A DNA stretch of 64,000 nt from HXMU1420-13 sp024742815 (GCA_024742815.1 JANSXX010000001.1:248001-312000), one strand, 5' to 3'. Shown: positions 28,211 through 37,968, counted from the first letter of the stretch. A program made the numbers and translations. Notes: generated from the sequence alone by a model not told the origin.

Positions 28211-28965
28211 AATCGATCGATGATAATATTTGAGGGGATGTCCAATTGTAGGTTTAAGGATTCCGGATTTAGCTGAAGTGATCGAATTTGAAATACGACT
28301 TTAGAATTACCGTCGGCACTTAATATGGTAATTTTTCTGGGTAAAGTGTAACCGTTCAAAGCCCCATAATTCTCATAAATCAATTTGGAATAGGGTAAAC
28401 CTGTGCCATAAGGTTGGCGCACTTCTCGAATTAAATACTCATCACGATCAACAATTACACCACCATCGGTAGCTAAACGAAGTAAATACGTTTCATCCGA
28501 TTCATACATTTCAACAACCGACTCTTCAGTGAGCTTAAAATGTAGCAAATCTATCAGGTTGATGGATGCTAACTCGTTTAAGGTGGTAAGTCGACCATCA
28601 CTAATAGCCACTTTTTGGGCGAGGTTATCAAGCTTGTAATAAATGAGAATAGAATCCTGATCCACTAGCATTGCACCGCCTTCAATCCCAATCCGATTTT
28701 TGATGGTTAATAAACTTAACAGCGTATCTGCACTGAAATCAATCGTCGCTCGCTCGCTGTTTCCCGGTTCACTCACAATAGCACGTCCTTTACCCGTAAT
28801 TGAGGTGATTTGACCTGAATAATCGGGAGTTTTTTCCAAGACCTCCGTAATGGAATCATTAGAAAGTGAGTAGTTACTCACGTCCGTATCTATCACCGGC
28901 GCTGTCGATTTACAAGAAATAAATATCAGAGAAAAACTGAGAAGTAGAACGAAGCGGAGCATCAA
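28207..28965 (-). CDS. DUF4292 lipoprotein (LolB-like fold candidate)
   Basis: A 252-residue lipoprotein (lipobox FISC at about residue 18). The body reads like DUF4292: SITGKGRAIVSEPGNSERATIDFSADTLL, with short beta-strands that in this family resemble the LolA/LolB lipoprotein-carrier fold. Function unproven. It overlaps the TPR gene upstream and the EnvC-like gene downstream by 4 bp each (ATGA). This TPR, DUF4292, EnvC order recurs in Bacteroidota, which suggests a shared envelope role. Confidence 0.85.
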   Translation of the reverse strand: MMLRFVLLLSFSLIFISCKSTAPVIDTDVSNYSLSNDSITEVLEKTPDYSGQITSITGKGRAIVSEPGNSERATIDFSADTLLSLLTIKNRIGIEGGAMLVDQDSILIYYKLDNLAQKVAISDGRLTTLNELASINLIDLLHFKLTEESVVEMYESDETYLLRLATDGGVIVDRDEYLIREVRQPYGTGLPYSKLIYENYGALNGYTLPRKITILSADGNSKVVFQIRSLQLNPESLNLQLDIPSNIIIDRL

Positions 28966-30650
28966 ATTTTTTCGTTTAGATGTGTTCTTGTAGCATCAAG
29001 TTCAAGTGCTTGTTTCCACCATTTTTTTGCTTCGTCTAAATTACCTAGTGCTTCATACACATCACCAAGGTGTTCTAAAACTTCTGCACTTGCTTCTCCG
29101 GTATCGATGGAAGCACGGATAAATCGCCGGGCGCGGTCATAATCACCTAATTTAAAATAAACCCAGCCTACGGTATCCAAATAAGCGGCATTTTCGGGGG
29201 CGAGTTCGATTGCTCGTAACGCTAATTCTTTAGCACGCTCCAGATTGGTTTCCCGAACCGATAAACTGTAGGCATAATTGTTCATGGCATTATGATTTTG
29301 AGGATCATAACGGAGCGCTAATTCATACACGCGATCTGCATTTTCATAATTTTCCTGATCCGCGTAAGAATCTCCGAGGGTACCATAAATGACCGATTTG
29401 AATGGACGTCGAGCTGGAGCTCTTGAAGCTCGTTCCAGCCAAGAGATTGCCTCTTGCGAATTTTCGTTCAACAAATGTGCCGTTCCGATAAAGAACTGAA
29501 TGAAGGCGTCTTCAGGAACACTTTGGTCTGCTTCCAATCCAACAGAAATTACATCTTCATAGCGTTGTTCTTGGAGCAATAACTGCAAACGTTGCCGCCA
29601 CGCGATATCATCCTGAGGCAGTAATTTGTTGGCTTGTTCGAGTTTGACTAGTGCTTTGTCAATTTCACCAATTATTGAAAAAAACTGACCGGCGAGAGTA
29701 AAAGCAGGACCATATTCCGGCGCCGATTTAGCATAGAGTTCCAGTAACCGGGCGGTTTCTATTTCGAGTTGAATATTCTGTGGATCATCCTGCTGCCGCG
29801 CATACATAAACTGGGCAATGGTGAATTTTTGCTCAGCGTTGATGATCGGATCTTCGATAAAATTACCCAGCAAAGTTCCAGCGCTGTCCCATTTTTGTTC
29901 ATCGATGTAAATTCCGGCAAGATTTATCAATGATTCAGGGTCTCTTGCATTTCGATATAGCGCATCTTTAAGCACATTTTTTGCTTTGTTAGACGCGCCT
30001 TCTCGTTCGTAATAATTCGCCAACAAATTCAATGTGTTCAAGTTATCCGGTTCAACAAGGCGAAGTTGTTCCAGTTGTGAAAGTGCAGAATCTGCTACTC
30101 CAAGGGCTTCAAAATTCTGGAATTTTCGAATCAAGACTATTGGATTAGGGCCGGTAAGCCGAAGCACTCTATTTAGCGTGTTGTTCGAGGAAAGATGCTC
30201 TCCGTAATCACTCTGGGTATCGGCAAGCATGAATAAGGCATCGTAATCATCAGGATAGTATTCCAATAATTCAGCTAATTGCTCAAGTGTAGCCTGATTT
30301 TGTCCGGCACTTCGATAAATTTCGGCCAATCGAAATCGGTACCATTTATTGGTCGGTTCCAACTCAACTGCTTCTTTACCAAAGAGTGCTGCATTTGGTA
30401 AATCTTCTTGAAGAAAATAAACATCAGCCAAAGCGAAAGAGATTCCGGATTGTGGTTTCAAAGCCTCGTAGGCTTCAAGCAATAAGGTAGTGGCTCTATC
30501 ATATTCTTCGTTTACGAATGCTTCTAATCCTTCGATATAAGCCGTTTTTGCTTCCCGTTCTTCGTTACTTTGAACTTGTGCCAAAACGAGAGGTGAACTC
30601 ACGAATAAAATTGAGAAGAATAAGTACGCTATTTTGAGCAAAGGATGCAT
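28962..30650 (-). CDS. Exported TPR-repeat protein
   Basis: A 562-residue protein with a signal peptide (about 1-24, ending LAQ) and about twelve tetratricopeptide repeats across the rest. The clearest are LGDSYADQENYENADRVYELALRYDPQNHNA and LGDVYEALGNLDEAKKWWKQALELD. It is a periplasmic scaffold candidate. It is the first gene of the operon with DUF4292 and EnvC-like proteins. The toxin-antitoxin pair upstream ends 27 bp before it and could read into it. Confidence 0.9.
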   Translation of the reverse strand: MHPLLKIAYLFFSILFVSSPLVLAQVQSNEEREAKTAYIEGLEAFVNEEYDRATTLLLEAYEALKPQSGISFALADVYFLQEDLPNAALFGKEAVELEPTNKWYRFRLAEIYRSAGQNQATLEQLAELLEYYPDDYDALFMLADTQSDYGEHLSSNNTLNRVLRLTGPNPIVLIRKFQNFEALGVADSALSQLEQLRLVEPDNLNTLNLLANYYEREGASNKAKNVLKDALYRNARDPESLINLAGIYIDEQKWDSAGTLLGNFIEDPIINAEQKFTIAQFMYARQQDDPQNIQLEIETARLLELYAKSAPEYGPAFTLAGQFFSIIGEIDKALVKLEQANKLLPQDDIAWRQRLQLLLQEQRYEDVISVGLEADQSVPEDAFIQFFIGTAHLLNENSQEAISWLERASRAPARRPFKSVIYGTLGDSYADQENYENADRVYELALRYDPQNHNAMNNYAYSLSVRETNLERAKELALRAIELAPENAAYLDTVGWVYFKLGDYDRARRFIRASIDTGEASAEVLEHLGDVYEALGNLDEAKKWWKQALELDATRTHLNEKI

Positions 30651-30677
30651 GTCAGCTATGATAGTGATAAATACAAA

Positions 30678-31073
30678 TTAGTGTGAAGATGAATGCAATT
30701 CTAAATGTTTTTCCAGATCAGATTTTTCGATTTTTTTTGTGATGAAATCGATAACTAGATCAGCTAGCTCTTCTGGATGGGCTTCGTTCACAGAATATCC
30801 ATTGAGATGCAAAAATGTTAATGCAGAGGCCAAAGCGGCTCTTTTATTACCATCTACAAATGGATGTCTCATTGTTAAGCAAGTGATATAAACAGCTGCC
30901 ATACCAAATAAGTTGTGCAAATACTCTCCGCCAAAACTAGATTTTGGAGAATCAACACATGCCTTTACTCCGTCTAAATCTCGGATGCTTGGTTCACCAC
31001 CTGCTAATTTAATCTCCTGACTATGAATAAATAAAATATCTTCCAAGGTTAAGAAGACTATATGATTACTCAT
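30678..31073 (-). CDS. doc: Doc-like toxin (Fic fold, death on curing)
   Basis: A 131-residue Fic/Doc protein. The active-site motif HPFVDGNKRAAL (about residues 65-76) is complete. In Doc-type toxins it phosphorylates elongation factor Tu; classical Fic enzymes AMPylate. The N-terminal segment TLEDILFIHSQEI is typical of Doc. It overlaps the AbrB-like antitoxin gene by 4 bp (ATGA), antitoxin first. Confidence 0.93.
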   Translation of the reverse strand: MSNHIVFLTLEDILFIHSQEIKLAGGEPSIRDLDGVKACVDSPKSSFGGEYLHNLFGMAAVYITCLTMRHPFVDGNKRAALASALTFLHLNGYSVNEAHPEELADLVIDFITKKIEKSDLEKHLELHSSSH

Positions 31074-31276
31074 TGTCCCAACTTGTCAAGTGATATGCGG
31101 TGCTTATTTGCGATCTGTGAATAAGCTGATTTTACATCCACTTTTTTGATCAACAATCCATCACTATGAGGAATGATTTCTACTGAATCATCTTCTTCAA
31201 CTTTTAGCAACTTTAGCAAAGCTTTTTCAAGTACAATGCCTTTACTGTTTCCGATATTCTGAATTTTTTTAATCAT
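31070..31276 (-). CDS. AbrB/MazE-type antitoxin
   Basis: A 68-residue swapped-hairpin AbrB DNA-binding protein (IQNIGNSKGIVLEKALLKLL, then SVEIIPHSDGLLIKK), with a short C-terminal tail that probably neutralises the Doc toxin. It is placed first, as usual for autoregulated modules. The leader shared with the divergent arginine operon (31277-31549) should hold its operator. Confidence 0.92.
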   Translation of the reverse strand: MIKKIQNIGNSKGIVLEKALLKLLKVEEDDSVEIIPHSDGLLIKKVDVKSAYSQIANKHRISLDKLGQ

Positions 31277-31549
31277 TGTGTTCTTACATTGTTATAACGA
31301 ATGGTAATCTAACACACTATTTAAACAAATATTGTAAGTTTATTCTTTTTTTTAAACCAACAGTTGGATTTAAAATCTGAAGTGCTTTTCTTTTTAGTCA
31401 TGCAAAACATTGTTGCACATAGTATTGAGTTTTTACCGATTCTCCGGATTCCGCGGCGGCGGTAATGCCATTCTTATGTCGATGAATTTTCGACGCCTAT
31501 CGCCCTTTTTCAATACGTTTTATTCTCATTCACTTACACTCACTCAACA
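31277..31549. other. 273-bp divergent region between antitoxin and arginine operon
   Basis: It holds the promoters of the Doc module (leftward) and the arginine operon (rightward). A GC-rich patch at 31449-31465, a small stem (GTCGA 31478-31482 with TCGAC 31490-31494) and a T run after GCCC (31501-31508) lie in the last 100 bp. An ATG at 31476 opens a 37-codon frame with an Arg-Arg pair at codons 6-7, running past the GNAT start. This could be an arginine-sensing leader or nothing; I cannot decide by eye. Confidence 0.35.
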
Positions 31550-32191
31550 ATGTCCGTTCAAATTAAATATGCAAATACTTCACACTTAGAATATGCTCAG
31601 GCAGTTTGTACCCTAATTGAGGTGGCTGCTAAACAACGTGGAACCGGTATCGCTAAACGTGATCCGGAGTACATTAAAACAAAAATGAGAAATGGAAATG
31701 CAGTGATTGCACTGGATGGCGACCAATTAGCCGGTTTCTGTTATATCGAAATTTGGGAAAGCAAAAAATATGTTGCGAATTCTGGGCTAATCGTACATCC
31801 CGATTTTCGAGGACAAGGTTTAGCTAAAAAGATAAAAGCTGCTGCGTTTGAATTATCGAAACAGAAGTATCCAAACTCTAAATTGTTTGGAATAACAACC
31901 AGCTTACCGGTTATGAAGATTAACTCCGATTTGGGGTATCGCCCGGTAACGTTTTCTGAGCTTACTCAGGATGAAACCTTTTGGAAAGGGTGCGAAAGTT
32001 GCCCCAACTACGACATTTTGCAAAGAAACGATCGTAAAAACTGTCTTTGTACCGGCATGTTGTACGATCCTGCGCATCCAAATAATAGTCCCAAAAAACA
32101 GCGCGAGAAGAATATTTCGAAATTCTATCGTTGGGTACAGCTCAAGAAAGCGAGCTTCTTATCAGTAATGAATAACACAAAAATTTTTTGA
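31550..32191 (+). CDS. GNAT acetyltransferase of the arginine operon (candidate N-acetylglutamate synthase)
   Basis: A 213-residue GNAT protein. The acetyl-CoA site is LIVHPDFRGQGLAKKIKAAAF. A cysteine cluster follows in the C-terminal part (CESCPNY and NCLC, about residues 149-168), which could bind a metal. As first gene of an operon holding every other step from N-acetylglutamate onward, it most likely makes N-acetylglutamate, replacing ArgA or ArgJ, neither of which is present. That role is inferred from position. The argG ATG follows 2 bp after its stop. Confidence 0.82.
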   Translation: MSVQIKYANTSHLEYAQAVCTLIEVAAKQRGTGIAKRDPEYIKTKMRNGNAVIALDGDQLAGFCYIEIWESKKYVANSGLIVHPDFRGQGLAKKIKAAAFELSKQKYPNSKLFGITTSLPVMKINSDLGYRPVTFSELTQDETFWKGCESCPNYDILQRNDRKNCLCTGMLYDPAHPNNSPKKQREKNISKFYRWVQLKKASFLSVMNNTKIF

Positions 32192-32193
32192 TC

Positions 32194-33378
32194 ATGAAAA
32201 AAGTAGTACTTGCATTTAGCGGTGGATTGGATACCAGTTATTGCGCCATACATTTGGCAAAAGATCTAGGTTATGAAGTGTATTCGGCCGCGGTTAATAC
32301 CGGTGGGTTTGATGTAGTCGAGCAAAAAGAACTTGAGCAAAAAGCTAAGGAACTGGGTATAAAGCATCATGTTTGCCTTGATGTGGAACAGCAATTTTAC
32401 GAGGAAGGCATCAAATATCTGATTTTCGGGAATGTGCTTAAAAATCATACTTATCCTCTCTCTGTAAGTGCAGAGCGGGTTTTTCAAGCTATGGCAATTG
32501 CATCTTATGCGAAAGAAATTGGCGCTGATGCCATTGCACATGGAAGTACAGGCGCTGGAAACGATCAGGTACGTTTTGATCTGATCTTTAATGTGATTGC
32601 ACCGGACCTGGAAATCATCACACCCATCAGAGATCAGAAATTAAGCCGAGAAGAAGAAGTTGAATACCTGAAAAGTCATGGTATCGATAAAGATTGGAAA
32701 AAGGCGAAATATTCGATCAACCAAGGACTTTGGGGAACCTCAGTTGGTGGTGCTGAGACACTCACTTCTAACCAATATTTGCCGGAAGAAGCCTGGCCAA
32801 CATCGATCGAACATAGTGATACTCAGATTGTGGAAATCAATTTTGAAAAAGGAGAGCCTGTAGGGATAAACGGCGAAATTCTTGATCCTGTATTAACCAT
32901 AAAAAGATTAACAGAACTGGCAGCGCCATTCGGAATCGGTCGCGACATCCATGTTGGTGATACCATTATAGGGATTAAAGGCCGTGTTGGATTCGAGGCT
33001 GCTGCTCCATTAATTATTATCGAAGCACACCGACTATTGGAGAAACACGTGCTGGGTAAATGGCAATTATATTGGAAAGACCAACTGGGAGAATTTTATG
33101 GGATGCTGATGCATGAAGGTCAATTTTTGGATCCGGTGATGCGCGACATTGAAGCCTTTCTGGAGCATGCGCAAACACATGTAAGCGGTAAAGTGATCGT
33201 AAAACTAGAACCAAAAAGATTTGAGCTGCAAGGCATCGAATCGAAGTATGATTTAATGCAATCTAAAGCCGGGCAATACGGCGAGATGAACGCGGGCTGG
33301 TCGGGAGAGGACGTTAAGGGCTTTACAAAAATTCTAAGTAACTCGTTGTTGATACAACAAGGAGTGAACGATGATTAA
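32194..33378 (+). CDS. argG: Argininosuccinate synthase
   Basis: A 394-residue enzyme joining citrulline and aspartate with ATP. The P-loop is VLAFSGGLDTSYCAIHL at the N-terminus. Also seen are AIAHGSTGAGNDQVRFD and SINQGLWGTSVGG. I start it at the ATG at 32194; a TTG two codons earlier is less likely. Its final 8 bases overlap argC. Confidence 0.96.
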   Translation: MKKVVLAFSGGLDTSYCAIHLAKDLGYEVYSAAVNTGGFDVVEQKELEQKAKELGIKHHVCLDVEQQFYEEGIKYLIFGNVLKNHTYPLSVSAERVFQAMAIASYAKEIGADAIAHGSTGAGNDQVRFDLIFNVIAPDLEIITPIRDQKLSREEEVEYLKSHGIDKDWKKAKYSINQGLWGTSVGGAETLTSNQYLPEEAWPTSIEHSDTQIVEINFEKGEPVGINGEILDPVLTIKRLTELAAPFGIGRDIHVGDTIIGIKGRVGFEAAAPLIIIEAHRLLEKHVLGKWQLYWKDQLGEFYGMLMHEGQFLDPVMRDIEAFLEHAQTHVSGKVIVKLEPKRFELQGIESKYDLMQSKAGQYGEMNAGWSGEDVKGFTKILSNSLLIQQGVNDD

Positions 33379-34336
33379 AGCGAGTATATTTGGTGGCGCA
33401 GGTTACACAGCCGGCGAACTCATTCGTTTGTTGATTCTACATCCTGAAGTAGAAATTGCTTCAATCGTAAGCCAATCACACGTAAATCAACCGGTTTCTA
33501 TTGTACATTCGGATTTAGCTGGGTGGTTAGAATTATCTTTTTCGGAAGAAGTACATCACGATTCAGAAATTGTATTTTTGTGTAGTGGTCATGGAAAAAC
33601 GAAGGAGGTTTTAGAACGGTATAATTTTCCTGAGCAGGCCAAAATCATTGATTTGAGTGCCGATTTCAGGCACAAAGTAAAAGGCAATGAATTCGTTTAT
33701 GGTTTGCCGGAATTAAACAGGGCTTTCATCAAACCTGCAATTAAAGTGGCCAATCCGGGATGTTTTGCAACCGCTATCCAACTTGCTCTATTGCCTTTGG
33801 CATCACATTCATTAATTCAACAACCGGTTCATATTTCTGCAATAACCGGAAGTACAGGAGCAGGTCAAAAACCAAGTGCAACCACTCACTTTAGCTGGCG
33901 AAGTAATAATGCCTCGGTGTATAAAGCGTTTACGCATCAGCATTTGAAGGAAATCAAAGAAAGTATTGGACAATTGCAGGCGGGTTTCGATGAACCCATT
34001 CATTTTATCCCAATGCGAGGTGCTTTTACTCGAGGAATTCTAGCGGCGGTTTACCTTAGTACAGATCTGAGCGCTGAAGATGCTTCAAATTTATTTAATG
34101 ATTACTACTTCGAACATCCATTTGTGGATGTAGTTGAACAAGAGGTAGATCTCAAACAAGTGGTGAACACAAATCGCGCACTCATCAACATTATAAAAGA
34201 AGGAGACCAGTTAATGATGACTTCAGTGATAGACAATCTATTGAAAGGTGCGTCGGGGCAGGCTGTGCAAAACATGAATCTGATGTTCGGATTAGAAGAA
34301 ACAACCGGACTATTCCTTAAGCCAGGAGCATTTTAA
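33371..34336 (+). CDS. argC: N-acetyl-gamma-glutamyl-phosphate reductase
   Basis: A 321-residue NADPH-dependent reductase. Rossmann start ASIFGGAGYTAGELIRLL, catalytic cysteine in KVANPGCFATAIQLAL, and ITGSTGAGQKPS and HFIPMRGAFTRGI downstream. It overlaps argG by 8 bp and proC by 1 bp (TAATG), so translation is coupled. Confidence 0.95.
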   Translation: MIKASIFGGAGYTAGELIRLLILHPEVEIASIVSQSHVNQPVSIVHSDLAGWLELSFSEEVHHDSEIVFLCSGHGKTKEVLERYNFPEQAKIIDLSADFRHKVKGNEFVYGLPELNRAFIKPAIKVANPGCFATAIQLALLPLASHSLIQQPVHISAITGSTGAGQKPSATTHFSWRSNNASVYKAFTHQHLKEIKESIGQLQAGFDEPIHFIPMRGAFTRGILAAVYLSTDLSAEDASNLFNDYYFEHPFVDVVEQEVDLKQVVNTNRALINIIKEGDQLMMTSVIDNLLKGASGQAVQNMNLMFGLEETTGLFLKPGAF

Positions 34337-35139
34337 TGAAGAAAGAATTCGAAATAGCGATTATCGGAGCAGGAAACCTAGGCGTAGCATTAGCTCGTGG
34401 TTTTTCCAAACACATCCCCAAAGAAAAAATAGTTCTTACGCGTCGACATTTATCAAGAATTGAGCACCTCACTAACGAAGGTTTTACTACTACGGATGAT
34501 AATAAGTCAGCCGTTAAACGTGCCACGTATATTGTGCTTTGTGTGCAACCCAAGCAAGTGGAAAAGGTGCTGAGAGAACTCGATCAAAGTATTGATATCG
34601 TTAACCATGTGTTAATTTCTACGGTTACAGGTGTTTCGTTAGATCGACTTCAAAATGCTACTTCTCAATCGTTGCCCATTATAAGAGCAATGCCAAATAC
34701 CGCGGCTGCAATTTCTGAATCGATGACCTGTATTTGTGGTAATGAACTAGCTGCTGCTCATCTTACAAAAGTAGAAAAATTATTCTCATCGATCGGCGAG
34801 ACGATGATCATTGAGGAGCGTTTGATGAAAGCGGCAACTGTACTTGCGGCAAGTGGAATTGCTTTTTTCTTGAGATATATACGCGCGGCAACCCAAGGCG
34901 GAATCGAACTTGGATTTGAAGCCGAAGAAGCGCAAAAGCTGGCGATGCAAACAGCTAGAGGAGCAGCTTCGTTACTGGTGGAAGGATCGGCTCATCCTGA
35001 ACGCGAAATTGATAAAGTAACCACGCCAATGGGGTGCACGATTGCAGGTTTGAATGAAATGGAGCACCAAGGATTAAGCTCTGCATTGATTAAAGGAATT
35101 GTAGCGTCATACAATAAAATAAATACCATATCAGAATGA
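34336..35139 (+). CDS. proC: Pyrroline-5-carboxylate reductase
   Basis: A 267-residue NAD(P)H enzyme for the last step of proline synthesis. Rossmann loop IAIIGAGNLGVALARG, VQPKQVEKVL, IRAMPNTAAAISESMT, and the C-terminal signature VTTPMGCTIAGLNEME (ordinarily TSPGGTT). Its place inside the arginine operon links proline and arginine supply from glutamate. It overlaps argC by 1 bp and argD by 4 bp. Confidence 0.93.
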   Translation: MKKEFEIAIIGAGNLGVALARGFSKHIPKEKIVLTRRHLSRIEHLTNEGFTTTDDNKSAVKRATYIVLCVQPKQVEKVLRELDQSIDIVNHVLISTVTGVSLDRLQNATSQSLPIIRAMPNTAAAISESMTCICGNELAAAHLTKVEKLFSSIGETMIIEERLMKAATVLAASGIAFFLRYIRAATQGGIELGFEAEEAQKLAMQTARGAASLLVEGSAHPEREIDKVTTPMGCTIAGLNEMEHQGLSSALIKGIVASYNKINTISE

Positions 35140-36263
35140 AGCTGTTTGAAGTATACTCGTTGTTTGATGTCGAACCGGTTGAAGGTGATGGAGCGTTGCT
35201 GTTCGATCGGCAAGGGAATAAATACCTCGATTTTTATGGCGGTCATGCTGTGATTTCTATTGGGCACGGTCACCCTCATTTTGTAGAGCGAATTACTGAT
35301 CAACTTGGGAAACTTGCCTTTTATTCGAACTCAGTTCCCATCAGTTTACAGAAGGATTTGGCTCATAAACTGGGTGAAGTAAGCGGTTATTTTAACTGGA
35401 ACTTGTTTCTTTGTAATTCGGGCGCCGAAGCCAACGAAAATGCAATGAAACTCGCATCAGCGCATAATAGTCGGGACAAAGTGATGGCGTTTACTGGAGG
35501 CTTTCATGGCAGAACCTCTCTAGCTGTTGCAGCAACCGATAATCCGAATATTGTTTTTCCGGTGAATGAAGGCGCCAATATTATACGGTTCAATTTTGAA
35601 GATTTTGATGGCACGAAAGCAGCGCTAGAAAATGGAGATATTTGCTGTGTGATTATCGAAGGAATACAAGGCGTTGGAGGCGTAGTTGAACCATCAGCAG
35701 AGTTTTTACGCCATTTAAGGGCATTGTGCGACGAAACCGACACGGTTCTAATTCTTGATGAGGTACAATCGGGCTATGGACGATCGGGGAGGTTTTTTGC
35801 ACATCAGCATTCGTTTGTTCAGCCCGATATTATCTCAATAGCAAAAGGAATGGGGAATGGGTTTCCCGTTGGGGGGATTCTCATCCATCCGAAATTAAAA
35901 GCAAAAGCTGGAATGCTGGGTACTACTTTTGGAGGGAATCACCTTGCTTGTGCAGCTTCGTTGGCGGTCTTAGAAGTGATCGAAAGCGAACAGCTAATCA
36001 AAAAAGCAGCTCAAACCGGTATATTGTTAAAGAAAGAGCTAGAATCGATAAATGAAGTGAAAGAAGTTCGAGGTAGAGGACTGATGCTCGGTGTTGAGTT
36101 TGATTTCCCGGTAGCTGAGATGAGAAAAAAGATGCTTTATGAACAGCATGTGTTTACGGGGTCATCTTCGAATAAAAACACGCTAAGATTACTGCCACCG
36201 TTGAACATCAGTGAAAAAGAAGTGCATCTCTGTATAAAAGCCCTTAAAAAAATTCTAGCATGA
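35136..36263 (+). CDS. argD: Acetylornithine aminotransferase
   Basis: A 375-residue class III PLP aminotransferase. The active-site lysine is in IISIAKGMGNGFPVGG, the cofactor aspartate in LILDEVQSGYGRSG, and the N-terminal specificity region is YLDFYGGHAVISIGHGHPHF. It makes N-acetylornithine from the semialdehyde. It overlaps both neighbours by 4 bp. Confidence 0.94.
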   Translation: MKLFEVYSLFDVEPVEGDGALLFDRQGNKYLDFYGGHAVISIGHGHPHFVERITDQLGKLAFYSNSVPISLQKDLAHKLGEVSGYFNWNLFLCNSGAEANENAMKLASAHNSRDKVMAFTGGFHGRTSLAVAATDNPNIVFPVNEGANIIRFNFEDFDGTKAALENGDICCVIIEGIQGVGGVVEPSAEFLRHLRALCDETDTVLILDEVQSGYGRSGRFFAHQHSFVQPDIISIAKGMGNGFPVGGILIHPKLKAKAGMLGTTFGGNHLACAASLAVLEVIESEQLIKKAAQTGILLKKELESINEVKEVRGRGLMLGVEFDFPVAEMRKKMLYEQHVFTGSSSNKNTLRLLPPLNISEKEVHLCIKALKKILA

Positions 36264-37210
36264 AGCAGTTTTTAAGTATCAATGATGTAAGAGATTTACG
36301 TGCATTACTTGAATCAGCAAAGCAGATTAAATTAAATCCCAATGCAAACCGCTCCCTTGGAAAGAATAAATCTATCGGGTTGATTTTCCTGAATCCAAGT
36401 TTACGAACGCGCCTTAGTGCTCAACGCGCTGCCTTGAATTTAGGAATGGATGTAGTATTGCTGGATGTAAATTCCGGCGGTTGGAAACTTGAATTTGACG
36501 ATGGTGTAATTATGAATGGTGATTCGGCAGAACATGTGAAGGAAGCTGCTGGAGTGTTAGGCCGTTACTTTGATGTATTAGCAATCCGTTCGTTTGCCAT
36601 GCTGAAAGATCGTGAAAAGGATTACAGCGAAGAAGTAATAAATGCATTTGCTAGCTATTCCGGGAAACCGGTCATCAATATGGAATCCGCAACGGGACAT
36701 CCATTGCAAGCTTTCGCTGATTTAATCACAATCAATGAGTATAAAGTAAAAGAAAGGCCAAAAGTGGTGCTCAGTTGGGCACCTCATCCCAAAGCATTAC
36801 CACAAGCCGTTGCAAATTCCTTTGTTCGATGGATGAGAGCTTCGGAAGTTGAGTTGATGGTTACACACCCTGCAGGTTATGAACTTGCTGATGAAATAAT
36901 TGGATCGGTTCCGGTAGTCTATGATCAAAAGGAAGCTTTTGCTGATGCTGATTTTATCTACGCCAAAAACTGGAGTAGTTATACCAACTACGGTAAAGTG
37001 CTAACTACCGATCCATCTTGGATGATAACACAGGAAAAAATGAATCTGACCAAACAGGCAAAGTTCATGCATTGTTTGCCGGTTCGTAGAAACGTCATAG
37101 TTGAGGATACTGTGCTGGATAGCGAAAGTAGTATCGTTTTGCATGAAGCCGAAAACAGAATCATTTCTATGCAAACTGTTCTGCAGTGTATGCTGGAGGA
37201 ATCGCTATGA
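36260..37210 (+). CDS. argF': N-acetylornithine (or N-succinylornithine) carbamoyltransferase
   Basis: A 316-residue transcarbamylase of the Bacteroidota/Xanthomonas type that acts on acylated ornithine. The carbamoyl-phosphate loop is FLNPSLRTRLSAQ (in place of STRTR of ordinary OTCase). MESATGHPLQAFADL and FMHCLPVRRNV complete the site. In characterised relatives one residue decides acetyl against succinyl specificity (Glu92 in Xanthomonas, Pro90 in Bacteroides fragilis). Here a glutamate stands near residue 91 in SAEHVKE, which would favour N-acetylornithine, but the alignment was not computed. It overlaps argD and argB by 4 bp. Confidence 0.93.
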   Translation: MKQFLSINDVRDLRALLESAKQIKLNPNANRSLGKNKSIGLIFLNPSLRTRLSAQRAALNLGMDVVLLDVNSGGWKLEFDDGVIMNGDSAEHVKEAAGVLGRYFDVLAIRSFAMLKDREKDYSEEVINAFASYSGKPVINMESATGHPLQAFADLITINEYKVKERPKVVLSWAPHPKALPQAVANSFVRWMRASEVELMVTHPAGYELADEIIGSVPVVYDQKEAFADADFIYAKNWSSYTNYGKVLTTDPSWMITQEKMNLTKQAKFMHCLPVRRNVIVEDTVLDSESSIVLHEAENRIISMQTVLQCMLEESL

Positions 37211-37968
37211 ATTCGATAAAAGTGATTAAAATCGGTGGGAAAATTGCAGAAAATGAAGCTTGGTTAACCGAATTTCTGAGTGAATTTAATCAGTTGAAAG
37301 GTTCAAAAATATTAGTCCACGGCGGAGGAGTTTTGGCATCGGATCTTTCTAAACAGCTTGGTATCACCACTACCATGATTGAAGGTAGGCGCGTTACTGA
37401 TTCTAAAACTCTGGATGTCGTAACGATGGTTTATGGCGGACTGATCAACAAAAAAATAGTAGCCAGATTACAAGCTTTGGGACAAAATGCCATTGGACTT
37501 ACCGGCGCTGATTTAAACATCATCGAAGCGGATAAACGAAACCCTATTCCGGTAGATTTTGGGTGGGTTGGAGATATCAATACCGTGCAGGTTGATTGGC
37601 TGAAAACATTCTTGGAACAAGGAATCGTACCTGTAATTGCTCCGCTTACTCATGATAAAAAAGGGAGTATGCTTAATACTAACGCAGATAATATTGCCGG
37701 ATTTCTGACACAAGAGCTAGCAATACGATATGAAGTTGAACTCATTTTTTGTTTTGATAAACCCGGAGTTTTACAAGAAGGCTTGGTACTCCCAAAACTC
37801 GATAGGCAGAAATACAGGACATTAAAAGAGGAGCGAGTAATTCTAGATGGCATGATTCCCAAACTCGATCTTGGATATCATGCCTTAGAAAACGGTGCGA
37901 AAAGTGTAAAGCTCTCCCACTTTAGCGCACTTAACGATCAAGAGAAAGGGACAGTGTTAGAGACATGA
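37207..37968 (+). CDS. argB: N-acetylglutamate kinase
   Basis: A 253-residue amino-acid kinase. Motifs are VIKIGGKIAENE, KILVHGGGVLASDLSKQLG, NTNADNIAGFLTQEL and MIPKLDLGYHALENG. The ATG at 37207 overlaps the argF' stop (ATGA). An upstream ATG at 37186 adds seven residues and is less likely. It is shorter than feedback-inhibited kinases with the N-terminal helix, so arginine inhibition is uncertain. Confidence 0.95.
   Translation: MNSIKVIKIGGKIAENEAWLTEFLSEFNQLKGSKILVHGGGVLASDLSKQLGITTTMIEGRRVTDSKTLDVVTMVYGGLINKKIVARLQALGQNAIGLTGADLNIIEADKRNPIPVDFGWVGDINTVQVDWLKTFLEQGIVPVIAPLTHDKKGSMLNTNADNIAGFLTQELAIRYEVELIFCFDKPGVLQEGLVLPKLDRQKYRTLKEERVILDGMIPKLDLGYHALENGAKSVKLSHFSALNDQEKGTVLET

Noticed and set aside
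37186..37206. Earlier ATG for argB
   Set aside because: It adds seven residues before the kinase's first strand, whereas the ATG at 37207 gives the ATGA coupling seen across the operon.
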